Source: Punica granatum (Eukaryota > Streptophyta > Magnoliopsida > Myrtales > Lythraceae). From it: a stretch of DNA of 64,000 nt. The DNA lies in assembly GCF_007655135.1 (NCBI RefSeq), contig NC_045134.1:5786982-5850981 (forward strand), written 5' to 3'. The stretch's first letter is position 1; every line of letters begins with the position of its first letter. Position numbers and translations under genes: made by a program. Shown here one piece after another: positions 36,709-47,183 of this stretch. A model generated the notes under the pieces. That model saw only the letters and a list, made by a program, of their open reading frames with translations, was not told the DNA's origin and ran no database searches.

Positions 36709-37357
36709 TTCAGAGATTGCTCGATCTTCCACAGATTATATACACATAACTTTTGCAGATTGACCAACTGGTCCAATCATGTTTATCAAAATCAAAGTTT
36801 GAAGATGAAGCCAGCCATCGAGAATGCGACTTACGTAGATAAGCGTGACAGAGGAAGAGTGGGCGTGTTGTGTATAGGAAGACATGGCTAGAGATAGTAA
36901 ACACGATCTATTAATCAATTATTTAACTTGGTAGGGGAAATCAAATAGAGTGGCAGAGAGCTCATCAATAAAGCACTGAACATTCAAGAAAAAGGCGTTT
37001 GATGTTCAATAATTGCCATATATTGTGGTCTTTCTCCATGATGAAAATGTCAAGAAGCCTCCAGGAAAAGGAGGCAAGCGAAAAATGGGTGGAAAAAGTA
37101 AAAGTGGTGACAAATAAATTTGATTAGTCCAGATAAATGCGGAAATTTTTTTTCGACTTTGTTTAGTTTGGAGGGAAATGGAGGAAAAAGATATAGCAAA
37201 TGGGCTGGGTTCGGGTCGGACATTTCTTAGTCGCTTCTCCATCAGTCCTCTTTTTCTCCCATCCTCCTTCCTTTCTCTACCTCCATGTCAAAGGAAAAGA
37301 TAACTCTTGCACACATCTGGACTGAAGGATCCCTAAGCATTGAACAACACTCACCTT

Positions 37358-37488
37358 AGAAAGAGGTTGTACCACACTTTCGATCTGAAAATCTAGATGT
37401 TCCAGGTTCGATTCTTGTGGCGGGATTACATATTAAGTTTTCTATTTCCTTTAACTAAGCCAATGGCTTCCTTTATAATCGAAAAAAG
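37358..37488 (+). mobile_element. tRNA-derived SINE
   Basis: It has AGAGGTTGTACCACACTTTCG at its start, a good B box CAGGTTCGATTCTTGTGG, the body TTAAGTTTTCTATTTC and the tail TTATAATCGAAAAAAG. It sits in the widened space between the divergent block A genes. Confidence 0.7.
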
Positions 37489-37639
37489 AAGCTAACTTCC
37501 ATAAATTTGTCATCGAAGGAGATAATAACCAAGGTCACGAGGCACTTCGGGCCTCGTGTGGGATTGGCCTCCCAGATGACCTTAATTAGGTTTCATCCAT
37601 GCTCTCAGTCTCAGACTTCACATATTTGATTCAAATCTT

Positions 37640-37795
37640 ATATTAAAGGTGAGAGATTCGGAACCAAAAGTCTTGATTCGATTCTCATCAATAGGAATCC
37701 TCATGCCCCTTTACAATTCTCTTCTCCTTTGTCTGGTTCCTGAATCCCCTATTTGGTTTGTATGTACCTCTCTTATAATCGAAAAACGAAAGAAA
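37640..37795 (+). mobile_element. Partial SINE
   Basis: Only the B-box half (CTTGATTCGATTCTCATC) and the tail TTATAATCGAAAAACG remain. The tail equals that of the copy ending at 37,488. Confidence 0.5.
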
Positions 37796-37952
37796 AGGAG
37801 GACTTGATAGCCTTCTGGATCACTTGCACTATTGGACCACCCCAACAGGAACAAACTCTCTTCTTTGGTTGATCAAGTATATTGTTTCCAAGAGGTAATT
37901 CCATTCCTTCTTTTATTAAGAAACCCTTTTCTCAATATATATATTTACACAG

Positions 37953-37985
<33 letters not shown>

Positions 37986-38086
37986 ATTTTTTTTCTCCCA
38001 GTGTTCTCATATGTTCCTCTTCTCTATAGCTTCAGCCTCAGAGCAGAGATTATCACCAGTGATCAGCCCATACATACAAAGCAAAG

Positions 38087-39080
38087 ATGACTGAGGCACA
38101 GCTGCACATGTGTGTTTGATTTTAGAGTTAAGTAAACTCAAGTTTTGATTTTAATTGAGTTGTAATGATTGTGTTGTTGAATTATGAAAAAAAAATGTGA
38201 AAAAGTAATGAATAGATAAGAAAAAGTAATGATTGTATTGTTGAATTATGAAAAAAGTAATGGATAGTTGATAGAATTTAGTATTAAAAATTGAATTGAA
38301 TGGTTAAAAAAATTGAAGAAAAAGGAAAAAGTAATAATTGTATTGTTGACTTTTGTCGTATAGTGAGGAAAGTTAAAGTTAGAGTTAAAATTTTATGCTG
38401 CGTTTGAATTGTTAGTGTGATTTTAGAATCATGATTTTGATTTTGATTTTGATTTTGATTGTGAAAAAAGACAAATGAGATAGTATTATAAATTTGACTT
38501 GGAAAACGTGTATTTTTGTTGTATAGTGTGTTGAGTTAAAATCAAAATCATGATTCTAAAATTACTTTTACAATTCAAACGGGGCTTTAAAATCATGATT
38601 GTAAAACCAAATGGAGTGAAATTAGAGCAGAGTCAAGGGAAACCCGAGGCTGGAAGAGCACGGCCGGCTGCTGTACATTCATGACCCTCTCGGTGACAAC
38701 ATTGAATGGTCCGTCCTAACTTACGACCTCCAAATCCTAGGGGATATGATAAGGGAAAACATAGAGCTGAGGAGAAATATGAAAATCTATTGCATGGCTC
38801 TGAGCAAGTACCATCAATCCCGCAGGCTGGAGGAGGAATGCCTTTTCTGCCGGGTATGAATCTGGGCAATCCTGCTGGAGTGTGCCCTCCTGGTACAGGA
38901 GGATGGCCGACCAACTTTCAGGGGTTTAGCACCGGTAGTAATGCGAACCAGGCTGTTCCGTTTCCTATTCCTCGAATGGGCTCGGCTGCCTGCACTAACT
39001 TCCCTAACTTTCCACCGAATATGAATCCCGCTTTCGTTGCTGCAATGATGAATCAGATTTTTAGGACCAAGGCATGAGCA
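38087..39080 (+). pseudogene. Broken TYN/EN family gene in block A
   Basis: After seven codons (MTEAQLH) the frame runs into a MITE of about 510 bp. On the far side the family text resumes: NPRLEEHGRLLYIHDPLGD, IEWSVLTYDLQILGDM, REN. A one-base loss near 38,773 (against the block B copy) then shifts the frame. The Gly/Pro-rich middle and the tail FPPNMNPAFVAAMMNQIF are readable only in a second frame (38,706-39,077), which resembles the end of the intact 35.1-kb protein. The leader keeps the splice donor CAAGAG/GTAATT (37,892) and an acceptor CTCTATAG (about 38,027). Two independent lesions make it a pseudogene. Confidence 0.85.
38108..38620. mobile_element. MITE, probably nested, inside a family gene
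   Basis: The outer ends ATGTGTGTTTGATTTTAGAG and the reverse complement of TAAAACCAAATGGAGTG are inverted repeats. Within it, from about 38,396, a second unit starts TGCTGCGTTTGAATTGTTAG and ends with the complementary CAATTCAAACGGGGC. ATTTTGATTTTGATTTTGAT is a simple repeat inside. Comparison with 46,728-46,770 shows that this whole segment is an insertion. Confidence 0.75.
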
Positions 39081-41362
39081 CAGTGAGGGCGGGGGAACAG
39101 GGACATACCCTGTTGTTTCGTGTTTTGGCATGTGGAGATTACCATTGCTGAATACACGATCACCAAGCTTATATCCTTATACCATGACGGAGAGAAGGAA
39201 ATGCCAAGGTTCATAGTGGCTCATCAAGCAGATGTAAACCGATGTTCTCCGATTATCTACAATCCGAAGGCCGCTAACGGCTTATTGCCATGCATGTCCA
39301 TGGAATATTGTAATAAGAGCGCACCGGCTTCATCTGATATGCGGACATATTAATATATGCGTGTAGGTTATGTGTCTTATGTGCTACATTAATAAAAGAG
39401 AGTTTTCACTGCTCTCTTAATCAAATATAGATAAATTTCTCTGTTTTGCTCATCGTTCGTAATTGATTGATGATCAGTATCTCGAAGCTTTATTTCATGA
39501 AACGATACCTGGCTAATAAGATGCATTGAGGACTGAATTAATTATCAGACCAAATTTATATGTTATTCATTAAGGATGTCTCTAGAAGAGCGCCTTTCCA
39601 AATGTCCTAACTATATATGTTGGTCTGAATATCAAAAAAAGGAAAAAAAGAAACTATGTATGTTGTCTCAACGAGCCTAACTAACCCCGTCTAACATAAG
39701 ATCCTTTATCCAGATTCACTTCAAACTTTAAATTTTGAATTTCAACCTTCAAAGTGATCGGTGTTTATCAGAAACGGTATGAATAATCTCAATTGAAGAA
39801 ACCTTATCACTTGCCTTCACGTGACGCGGACCCAGTTGATGATTGCATGAGGCGGACAAACTCTTCTACTCTTCGGGTCTTTGCTCATTGATTATGGGGT
39901 CATATGGTGTGAGGCCGAGTTTCTGATCACATGGACAAAGAAGACACTCTGATGTCATCCAGAATTTCTATTTACATGAATAATTTAAGATAACCTCAAA
40001 ACTTGAAACTAACAAAAAAAGAAATCCAAAAAGCTCCTAAGCTATAACAAGCATAGCAGCGGATACAAAAGTGGAGACAATCTCAACTCTTAACATAAAA
40101 GTTGCAAATTGGTTACTCCAATCTAATCTAATGAGTTCTACAATAACAAACCATCCTCCACTTCTTGTACCCTTGATTCGGCTATCTTAGGAGTCGTGAA
40201 TTGTAGGACTGTATTGTCTACTCTGGCCACATGCACCTGCTGGAGATTGGAGCATTGATCTTATTATATCAGCCAAATATTTATCAGTTGGCATCATAAT
40301 TTATCGAGTTAGAGATATGACGGTGGCCTTTAAGGAGAGAGGTCACTATTAAAAAAATAAAATGGATTATGAACGACTTTAAGTGTGAACATGTGAAAAA
40401 ATAGAGAGGGCAGCGAACTATATATATATACACACTCTAATGAATCTACGCGTGCGTTTTCTTGATTAAATGGCAAGATATAATGCTTATAAAATGCTAG
40501 AAAATATATAAAAAAGTAAATTTCATTAGAAAAATATATAATTAATTATATAACATCATTAATAATTTTCTTGAGGCCCTTGCAGCTAGCGTGGTGGCAT
40601 TGACGGGAATGAGCCTTGCAGAGGCGCTCGAAAGAGAGAAGGACGGCGACAATGAAGGCAAGGAAGTCGAGGGCGTAGGGTTTGGGGATTTGGGGGAATT
40701 GGTGGTAGCAAATAAAGACAAAACAAAAAAAGAAAAAAAGAAAAAAGAAAAAAATGGGCCAAACTTAGTAGGGGTGATCGGTTCTGGGTACCATGTTTTT
40801 TTTATAATATCCGGACCCTACCCTATAAGGGATCGATTCCAATATTTTGGAACCGGATCCTACCCTGTTGAATCATGGAACCAGAACTTATCCGGAACCT
40901 CTATTATACTACAGGTTCCGGATACCTGTTGGAACCTGTAATTTTTTTTTTTGCCTAACTCAATCAAACAACAAAGATCGTTGAACAGAATGTCTATTTC
41001 AGAATAAAAAGAACTTTGAAAACAGCTAGATGAACTTATGACTTCCTCTAGATCAGTGCAAAGCAGACTGCTTGATTCAATTCGTCATGCCAAAACTTGC
41101 GTAAATGAAACAAATGCACATGCTCATGTTTATGAATTGACCAAGACAAACAGCGGCCATGGGATCAGGACAGGACCTAATAAATGGAGGTGATTCATTC
41201 AAGTAACGAATTACTGCCCTTCAACTGCATATTTATTAATGGTGTTGCACATGAGAGGATGATTAAACACCGAAAACCAGATACACTTAACTCACTGTCC
41301 TCTCGGTCGCACCCAGACTTGTAGTAGCGCGATGGAGGAAACAACACAAGAAACGACTGATA

Positions 41363-41715
41363 TTGGATTTGGTGAATGAAAAAATGCAGCTCGGTTTTGA
41401 ATTCATTATCTTTAATCGATGGAGGAATTTAGCAGCTAAAGCAAAATGGAACATAAAAAAGAAAGATGCAATACAGATGGTTATCGATAACCTGCATGGG
41501 CCCATCAAGGAAGCGCTGGTGCTGGGAGATTGCCGAACATTCCCTCAACTGTTTGAACGAGCTGCCCGCATGCAGAGGAGTATAAAAGAGGGGTCTATCA
41601 CTTTCCTCAGGAAGAGTTCTAATGGGGGAGAAGGCAAGTCGAAGAATACCCTAAGGACCCAGCAACAGCAGGGGAACAGGATGATCAGGAAGGACCAAAT
41701 AAACAACATCATTCT
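41363..41715 (+). pseudogene. Retrotransposon gag-like fragment
   Basis: The frame reads FNRWRNLAAKAKWNIKKKDA, then DNLHGPIKEALVLGDCRTFP and QLFERAARMQRSI. This resembles the late capsid region of plant gypsy Gag proteins (a WR...A stretch, then a helix with TF..L..RA..ME). It has no start of its own and runs without a break into the permease fragment behind it. Confidence 0.5.
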
Positions 41716-41726
41716 CGTACTGTTCA

Positions 41727-42109
41727 ACTGCGCCGTTCGTGTATACTACCTCCCTGGCGGGAGGTGCAAATGGTTCAATGCGTGGCTCCTCACAGAAGGC
41801 TTCCCGATGCTTCTCATCCCAATCGCCTTCTCCCACATGCTATCGCGTGTCAGAGGTCCCAACCAGTCCTAGGTCCATGCCCTGCGTGTGCTTATCAACC
41901 GTCGACTAGTCTTGGCTAGCATGGGCCTCGGGCTCCTCCTCGGCCTCGATGGCTACCTATACTCATTCGGGTTATCATACCTCCCCATCTCCATCTCATC
42001 CCTCCTCAGTTCCACCCAGCTGGCCTTCACAGCTGTCTTCGCCTTTCTGGTCATCAGGCACAGAAGATGTAAGGTTGAAGGAGAATCGGAGACTGAGGGG
42101 ACTAGGTAG
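41727..42109 (+). pseudogene. Purine permease (PUP) fragment
   Basis: PUPs carry purines and cytokinins across membranes with ten transmembrane helices. Here YYLPGGRCKWFNAWLLTEGF matches the family loop before helix 2. After a TAG (41,870-41,872), ASMGLGLLLGLDGYLYSFGL and SYLPISISSLLSSTQLAFTA match the next two helices (the GLDxYLYxxGLSYLPxSTSSL signature). About 110 codons of a protein of about 350 remain, all in one frame except for the stop. It lies inside the hAT-like element, so it is probably a captured piece. Confidence 0.75.
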
Positions 42110-42271
42110 AGCAGATTAGGGATTTAAAAGCTCAGCTCAGACACAACTGAGCATATTAGGGATTTCAGAGATGGAGGGGACTGGTTGAACTTTACCCTTT
42201 TTTTTAATATTATCATCCGGTTCCGGATACCGATTCTTGTTCCGGTTTTGAACACCTTGTAGGTAAGAACC

Positions 42272-42966
42272 TGTTGGGAAGGGATGTACTTAACCAAATA
42301 ATAACGCAGCGATTAATCTTCCTCCCCTACTAGTGTAATCGAGATAGGAACTAATCAAATCAACCAACAAGCAGTAAAGTAAAAGAACACCAAGAATTTT
42401 ACGTGGAAAACCCCGATGTGGAGAAAAACCACGGGACCAACTCCGAATCAACAATTCACTATGAATGAAGGTTATACAATGTCTTTCATCAAGGGTAAAC
42501 CCTTGGATCACCAAACTCAAGAGAAACACTCTCTTGGATCACCCAAACACTAAATTCGTCACCCACACCGGGTGGTTCACAAAGTCAGCTGAAACAGCAC
42601 CTACAGAGCTCGAATAGAAATTCTGACCGTTCAGAACTTAGCCCCACGTGTTGTGAAGCTGCTGTCAAAATTTCGTCCCAATCGGAGTTCGTTTGACGTC
42701 CCGATCGAGGTTTGATCTCCAGCTGCGCGCTGCCCTTGTTTATCCGATTTTGCTCTGTTCTTTTGTTGCTGCTTCTGCTGATCTGCTGCTTCTGTCTGCT
42801 GCTGCCGCACGTCCGCTAATCTGCAGCTGTTCTGCTGCTATTTATTCCTCAGCTAGTTTGCTGAAATATTAACCCTAACAAAACTGGGTTCTTGGGCTTA
42901 TTAAAACCCGATAAAAGCCCAATACAATTGAGCCCAATTTCCTCCAAATTGGAGGGATACCCAACA
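42272..42966. mobile_element. Solo LTR (695 bp) with 5-bp target duplication
   Basis: It begins TGTTGGGAAGGG and ends ATACCCAACA, an inverted TGTTGGG/CCCAACA pair. GAACC flanks it at 42,267-42,271 and 42,967-42,971. It lacks any internal retrotransposon part, so it is a recombined remnant, probably Copia-type. It lies inside the hAT-like element. Confidence 0.88.
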
Positions 42967-43126
42967 GAACCGGAACCGGAACCGGAACTGGAAATCATCG
43001 GTTCTCAATTTTTCTACCCAGACCCTACCCTGTTTTTAATTGGAATTACCCAAAACCTACCCCGTTAGGGTGGGGTCCAACCGGTTCCGGTTTCACGCTG
43101 TACCCATGCCCACTCCTAGGCCAAAG

Positions 43127-45096
43127 GACCTATTTAACGTCAAATAAATTTTTCGTCAATAGTAACAGAGAGCCTACGGAGGGACCTTATTGAGAAAACT
43201 CAGGGACTCAATTGATGTTTAAGGGACTAAATTGATATTGCAAAATAACAAATTTAATGTATAGGGACTAAATTGATATATGGAAGGACCGATTTGATGT
43301 ATAGACGGGCGAATTTGAGGTCAACAAGGGTTACATTGATGCAGATTTGATGAAAGAGACCCATTGATGCAAAGGACGAAATTACTGATTCGTCCATATG
43401 GTATTTAATTAATTCTTTATTATTGCTCGTTGGAGAGTCGCCCTATCGCACTTGTACTAATTGTCTGTATCGTGGGCCCCACGTAATTGCAGATCGGGCG
43501 GTGGAATCTCGTATCACTGGCTTCGAGTAGGCCCAAAGATTTGACAATCATGATGGACCCAAAAGCAATTCAACAAAATACTGCATGTACAAAACATAGG
43601 CAACATTTATGCTCGGCATCTTATTAGTTTAGGGACATAAGAGAGCCGATGATTCATACATATAACCTTGAACAACCTTATTTAGACCGGACTGTAAAGC
43701 AACAAAACTTCAGCAGCATGATTTTGCTCGAAAATATTATAATGTCGAGAAAAAAAATGAAAAAAAGTTTGTACATCACATGAGTAAAAAATGTGACGTT
43801 ATATTTACTTATGAATGCTAGAGGTTTGCTTCCACATATTACACTATTTCTATATATTGTAATCGTAGAAAAAAAGGAGAAAACTTGCACGTTATAAGGG
43901 ACAAATTTAGATAAAAAGGAAAATATTTTTTATTTGCCAATTTTTTTTATTGAGTAATTGATTCAAACATAATGATGGGATCAGTTAACTCAACGGATCA
44001 ATTGGATTACACCACTACTTTGTTGACTCAGGTATAAAAACACACTAGACAAACAAATAAATAATAAAAAAAAACTTGGAGCGGGAAAAGTTCCCCACTC
44101 CCGATTGGAAATTTAGGAAAAAAATGCATATATTTTGGTTTGAATATCTACTACTTATAATAATAAGAAATTTCTTCTTATTTTTCTAAATAAAAGTTGA
44201 TAGAAAATCTTTTGAAAATAAGTGACTCGACTATAACGACTGGATCTTTGGCGTAATAGATCCGGCAGATTAGCTGGTAGAGTATTCGGATTGAATTTGA
44301 AAACAGTGGAGAAGGAGAGAAAACAAAAAAATAAAATTGATAATTATATAAAAATATTAAATTTTTCTAAGAAAAAAAAGAGGCAAGTGGGGAAAAGCTC
44401 CCACTCGCCCCTGATCCCATAATGGAAGCAAGATAATTTAAAAGTTGGGGGAAAAAACTTTTAAAGATAAGTGGTTCAACTATAACGACCGGATCCTTTA
44501 ACCTAATGGGTTCGGAGAATTAGCTGGTGGCCTATTCGGATTGATTTCAAAACACTTGGAAAAGAGAGAAATAAAAAAGAGAACATTGACAATTATATAA
44601 CAATATCAAATTTTTTTAGAAGAACAAATGAAAAGAGTCGAGTGGAGCACTCGCCCCCGGTCCGATAATGGGATTGGGACTCATTTATCTTTATATAATT
44701 CCTAAAATCAAGCATAGAGAGATATCTGGTATTAATCTTCTCTTCCAAATTGAATTTTTGAAATATTCCGCCTTTGATATCCTGTTGAATCGCGTTCGCT
44801 CTTATGGAAACTTGAGCACTCCCTCAGCCAAAAACATCAATTCTGAACACAACTCATAGCACAATATTCATAGAAACACTCGAATAGCCATTTAGAAGAG
44901 AGATTAAAAATTAAACCTAGGAAAGAAAACTAAGGCTAATAACAACCTAAAAACTATATCAAACTCGACTAACTCATGGCCCTAGCATCACATTTCAACC
45001 CAAAAAGTGTTAATTTGATTCAGTTGAGTTATCAGGCCGCTAATTATATACAGGTATATCATCTCCGCGCATCACTGAATTAAAAGTTTCGTAAGC
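43127..45096. other. Intergenic interval with a diverged tandem duplication
   Basis: About 44,217-44,430 and 44,466-44,680 are direct repeats offset by about 249 bp (both with CTATAACGAC, TTAGCTGGT, GACAATTATATAA-like and CACTCGCCCC landmarks). A third, weaker copy starts near 43,968. No coding sequence recognised. Confidence 0.6.
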
Positions 45097-45576
45097 TCTG
45101 TTTCTTCAAACACCTTTGATACTGATATGAGTCTCGTAACCGAGTTTTAGAGTGTCATTTGGCTTGCATATTGATGAAACCGGAGCAATCCCCCGTAGTT
45201 AATACGGGTTTGGAGTAGCTCCGAGTTCTCTGAGTCGAATATTGACAGTATCATAACAAGAACATGTGAGGACACCCAGGATCACGTGATAATTTTTTTT
45301 CTCAGCGATCCGACATGAATAACACTAACCCAGGCTAGCTTTGCTTTAGATGATAGGACAATCAGACCAATATACTTGTCGGAGCAGTGTAACCGGCCAC
45401 CCATATTTCAGGGTCATCAATCCAGCCGCTGGTACGTATTAGATCGCAAAGATCCTGCAGATGATATCATAGAGTGACTGCCAACATTTAGCAATGGAAT
45501 CTCCATTTGCTAATATTGGTCATCAATATTGATCTCCTCTAGTTCAGCTCAGTTTTTTTTTTCTTGCTCTTAGTTG

Positions 45577-45837
45577 CTAATACGAGGGAAACGGGAAAGA
45601 GGGGATTGCCACGGGAAACCTGCTCTTCTCCAACTCCTCGATCTTCTTCTTGAGTTCTTGATTTTCCTTCAGGAGCATGTCCCCGAGGATGTTGTGATTG
45701 TAAGTAAGAACCATCCACTCTCTCCAATCACCAAGAGAAGCCTTGATGTGCAGCATCTTCATCGCGTCGTTCTGCTCGACCCGTGGGTCGATGCCCATTT
45801 TGGACTTGATCTCAGCCAAGTAGCCAGCAGTCGCCAT
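45577..45837 (-). CDS. Short TYN/EN family protein, 86 aa (block B)
   Basis: It starts MATAGYLAEIKSKMGIDPRV, with the core DWREWMVLTYNHNILGDMLL and the coiled coil KENQELKKKIEELEKS, and ends in a short Pro/Phe/Ser tail. The frame is intact and equal in length to its block A twin. The promoter on the minus strand has a TATA box (46,466-46,477), a leader with a TC run, and a donor CATTTCT/GTAAGT ending exon 1 at 46,350. The acceptor near 45,850-45,880 is not obvious, so the leader splice may differ from its relatives. It is divergent from the broken gene at 46,728 and shares its TATA region. A regulatory or adaptor role would fit so small a coiled-coil protein, but nothing shows it. Confidence 0.75.
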   Translation of the reverse strand: MATAGYLAEIKSKMGIDPRVEQNDAMKMLHIKASLGDWREWMVLTYNHNILGDMLLKENQELKKKIEELEKSRFPVAIPSFPFPSY

Positions 45838-46356
45838 TTCAAATCAAGCAAGCCGATTCCCCGAGTGCAAACAATGAAGAAAATATAAACGCAAAAACTA
45901 AAGAAATGGAATATTGGAATGATGAGAATTGGCAAAAAAGATATTGGAAAGAGCATAAAATGAAGACGATAAAGAATCGGCCAGCATCACGCCACCGTAT
46001 AATTAAACAAGGTAGCATCATGGCTGTAGGATTTTGTCGTCTTCATGTCCTCTAATTTTATTCTCCTTGTTACAGCCATTACTTCAAGATTTTTAGCACC
46101 GTAACCTTCAGACACTTGATGTTGTGTACCTAGAAGGCTTCATAATTTTCTGTATGATTGTTTGATCTTTTCACTGATATATGGGCTTTAGCAGATTGAC
46201 GTAACTGCTCGATCGTGTTATCCATCATAGCATCAAGATGTGCCCACAGTCATCACATGTGACTAGTCAAATTCGATCTTACGTGAGTATTCATTCACAT
46301 AGATTAAGCACTATAGCTAATAAGGACTTTATATAGGTTGGGAACTTACAGAAATG

Positions 46357-46378
46357 GAGAGAGAGAGAGAGAGAGAGG
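46357..46378. repeat. (GA)n microsatellite in a leader exon
   Basis: GAGAGAGA run; on the minus strand it is the TC-rich leader of the 45.6-kb gene, just before the GTAAGT donor. Confidence 0.9.
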
Positions 46379-46465
46379 GACTGTTTGTGTCTGCTCGAGG
46401 GAAATATATGCTCGAGGGAAATATAAGAGTTATGGAAGATAGCCTCTATAATGCCGGACTTGGTT

Positions 46466-46477
46466 CCTATTTATAGG
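46466..46477. promoter_or_regulatory. Palindrome-like shared TATA box of a divergent gene pair
   Basis: CCTATTTATAGG reads CTATTTATAGG on the plus and CCTATAAATAGG on the minus strand. Minus-strand transcription would start near 46,435 (45.6-kb gene), plus-strand near 46,505 (46.7-kb gene), each followed by a leader exon with a GT donor (46,350; about 46,550). Confidence 0.55.
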
Positions 46478-46727
46478 AGACGGTAACATTGCAAGAGGAA
46501 GAGTATCCTCTCTTCTTGGTTGATCAAGTGTATTATAGTGTTCCCAGAAGGTAATAACTACATTGTCTTCCATATCCACATATTCTTTCATTAAGAAACC
46601 CAAACCTTTTCTCTTTAAAAGCTTTTTGAGTTGTTATTATGGTGTTCTCATATGATCCTCTTATCTACAGCTTCAGGCTCAGAGCAGATACCATCACCAG
46701 TTATCAGCCCAAACACAAGAAGCAAAG

Positions 46728-47183
46728 ATGACCGAGGCGCAGCTGTACGACATTAAGAACAGAGTCAACGGAAACCCGAGGCTGGAAGAGCATGGTTGGC
46801 TGTTTTACATTCATGACCCGCTCGGTGACAACATTGAGTGGTCCATCCTAACTTACAACCTCCAAATCCTAGGGGAGATGATAAGGGAAAACATATAACT
46901 TTGGAAGAAATATGAAAACCTATTGCATGGCTCTAAGCCAGTAGCATCAACCCCGCAGGCTGGAGGAGGAATGCCTTTTGTCCCGGGCATGAATCTGGGC
47001 AGTATTTCTGTATGTCCTTCTGGATGGCCGACCAACTTACCGGGGTTTAGTACCGGCAGTAATGTGAACCATGGTGCTCCGTTTCCTTTCCCTGAATGGG
47101 CTCGGCCGCCTGCACTAACTTCCCTAACTTTCGCCGAATATGAATCCCGCTCTCTTTGCTGCAATGATGAATCAGATGTTTAG
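46728..47183 (+). pseudogene. Broken TYN/EN family gene in block B
   Basis: It starts MTEAQLYDIKNRVNGNPRLE with the core IEWSILTYNLQILGEM. A TAA at 46,896-46,898 stops it after 56 codons, exactly where the intact 35.1-kb protein goes on with a coiled coil. The same frame then continues through the Gly/Pro-rich middle (STPQAGGGMPFVPGMNLG). A one-base loss near 47,135 (against block A) throws the tail out of frame. The leader keeps the splice donor CCAGAAG/GTAATA and a later acceptor. It could still make a 56-residue peptide with most of the core domain, but two lesions point to a pseudogene. Confidence 0.8.

Larger units (their letters stand above)
35877..40240. repeat. Duplicated block A
   Basis: It begins GCTCTGTTTCTTGAAACACC, which recurs at 45,097 (block B) and 48,191 (block C). 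The order is left flank, minus-strand family gene, plus-strand family gene, right flank. The right flank (39,540-40,240, including AACATAAGATCC and GTGAATTGTAGGACTGTATTG) matches 47,620-48,130 in B and, in its first part, 52,140-52,290 in C. Similarity is clear but imperfect, so the duplication is not recent. Confidence 0.8.
40765..43118. mobile_element. hAT-like non-autonomous element carrying gene fragments
   Basis: The ends read TTAGTAGGGGTGATCGG and, on the other strand, TAGGAGTGGGCATGGG. Both ends are followed inward by related GGTTCTGGGTACC / CCCTACCCTGTT-type subterminal sequence in opposite orientation. GGCCAAAC (40,757-40,764) and GGCCAAAG (43,119-43,126) flank it, an 8-bp duplication with one change, as hAT elements make. 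No transposase is present. The cargo is a gag-like piece and a purine-permease piece, and a solo LTR was inserted later. It separates blocks A and B. The superfamily is inferred from the ends. Confidence 0.6.
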
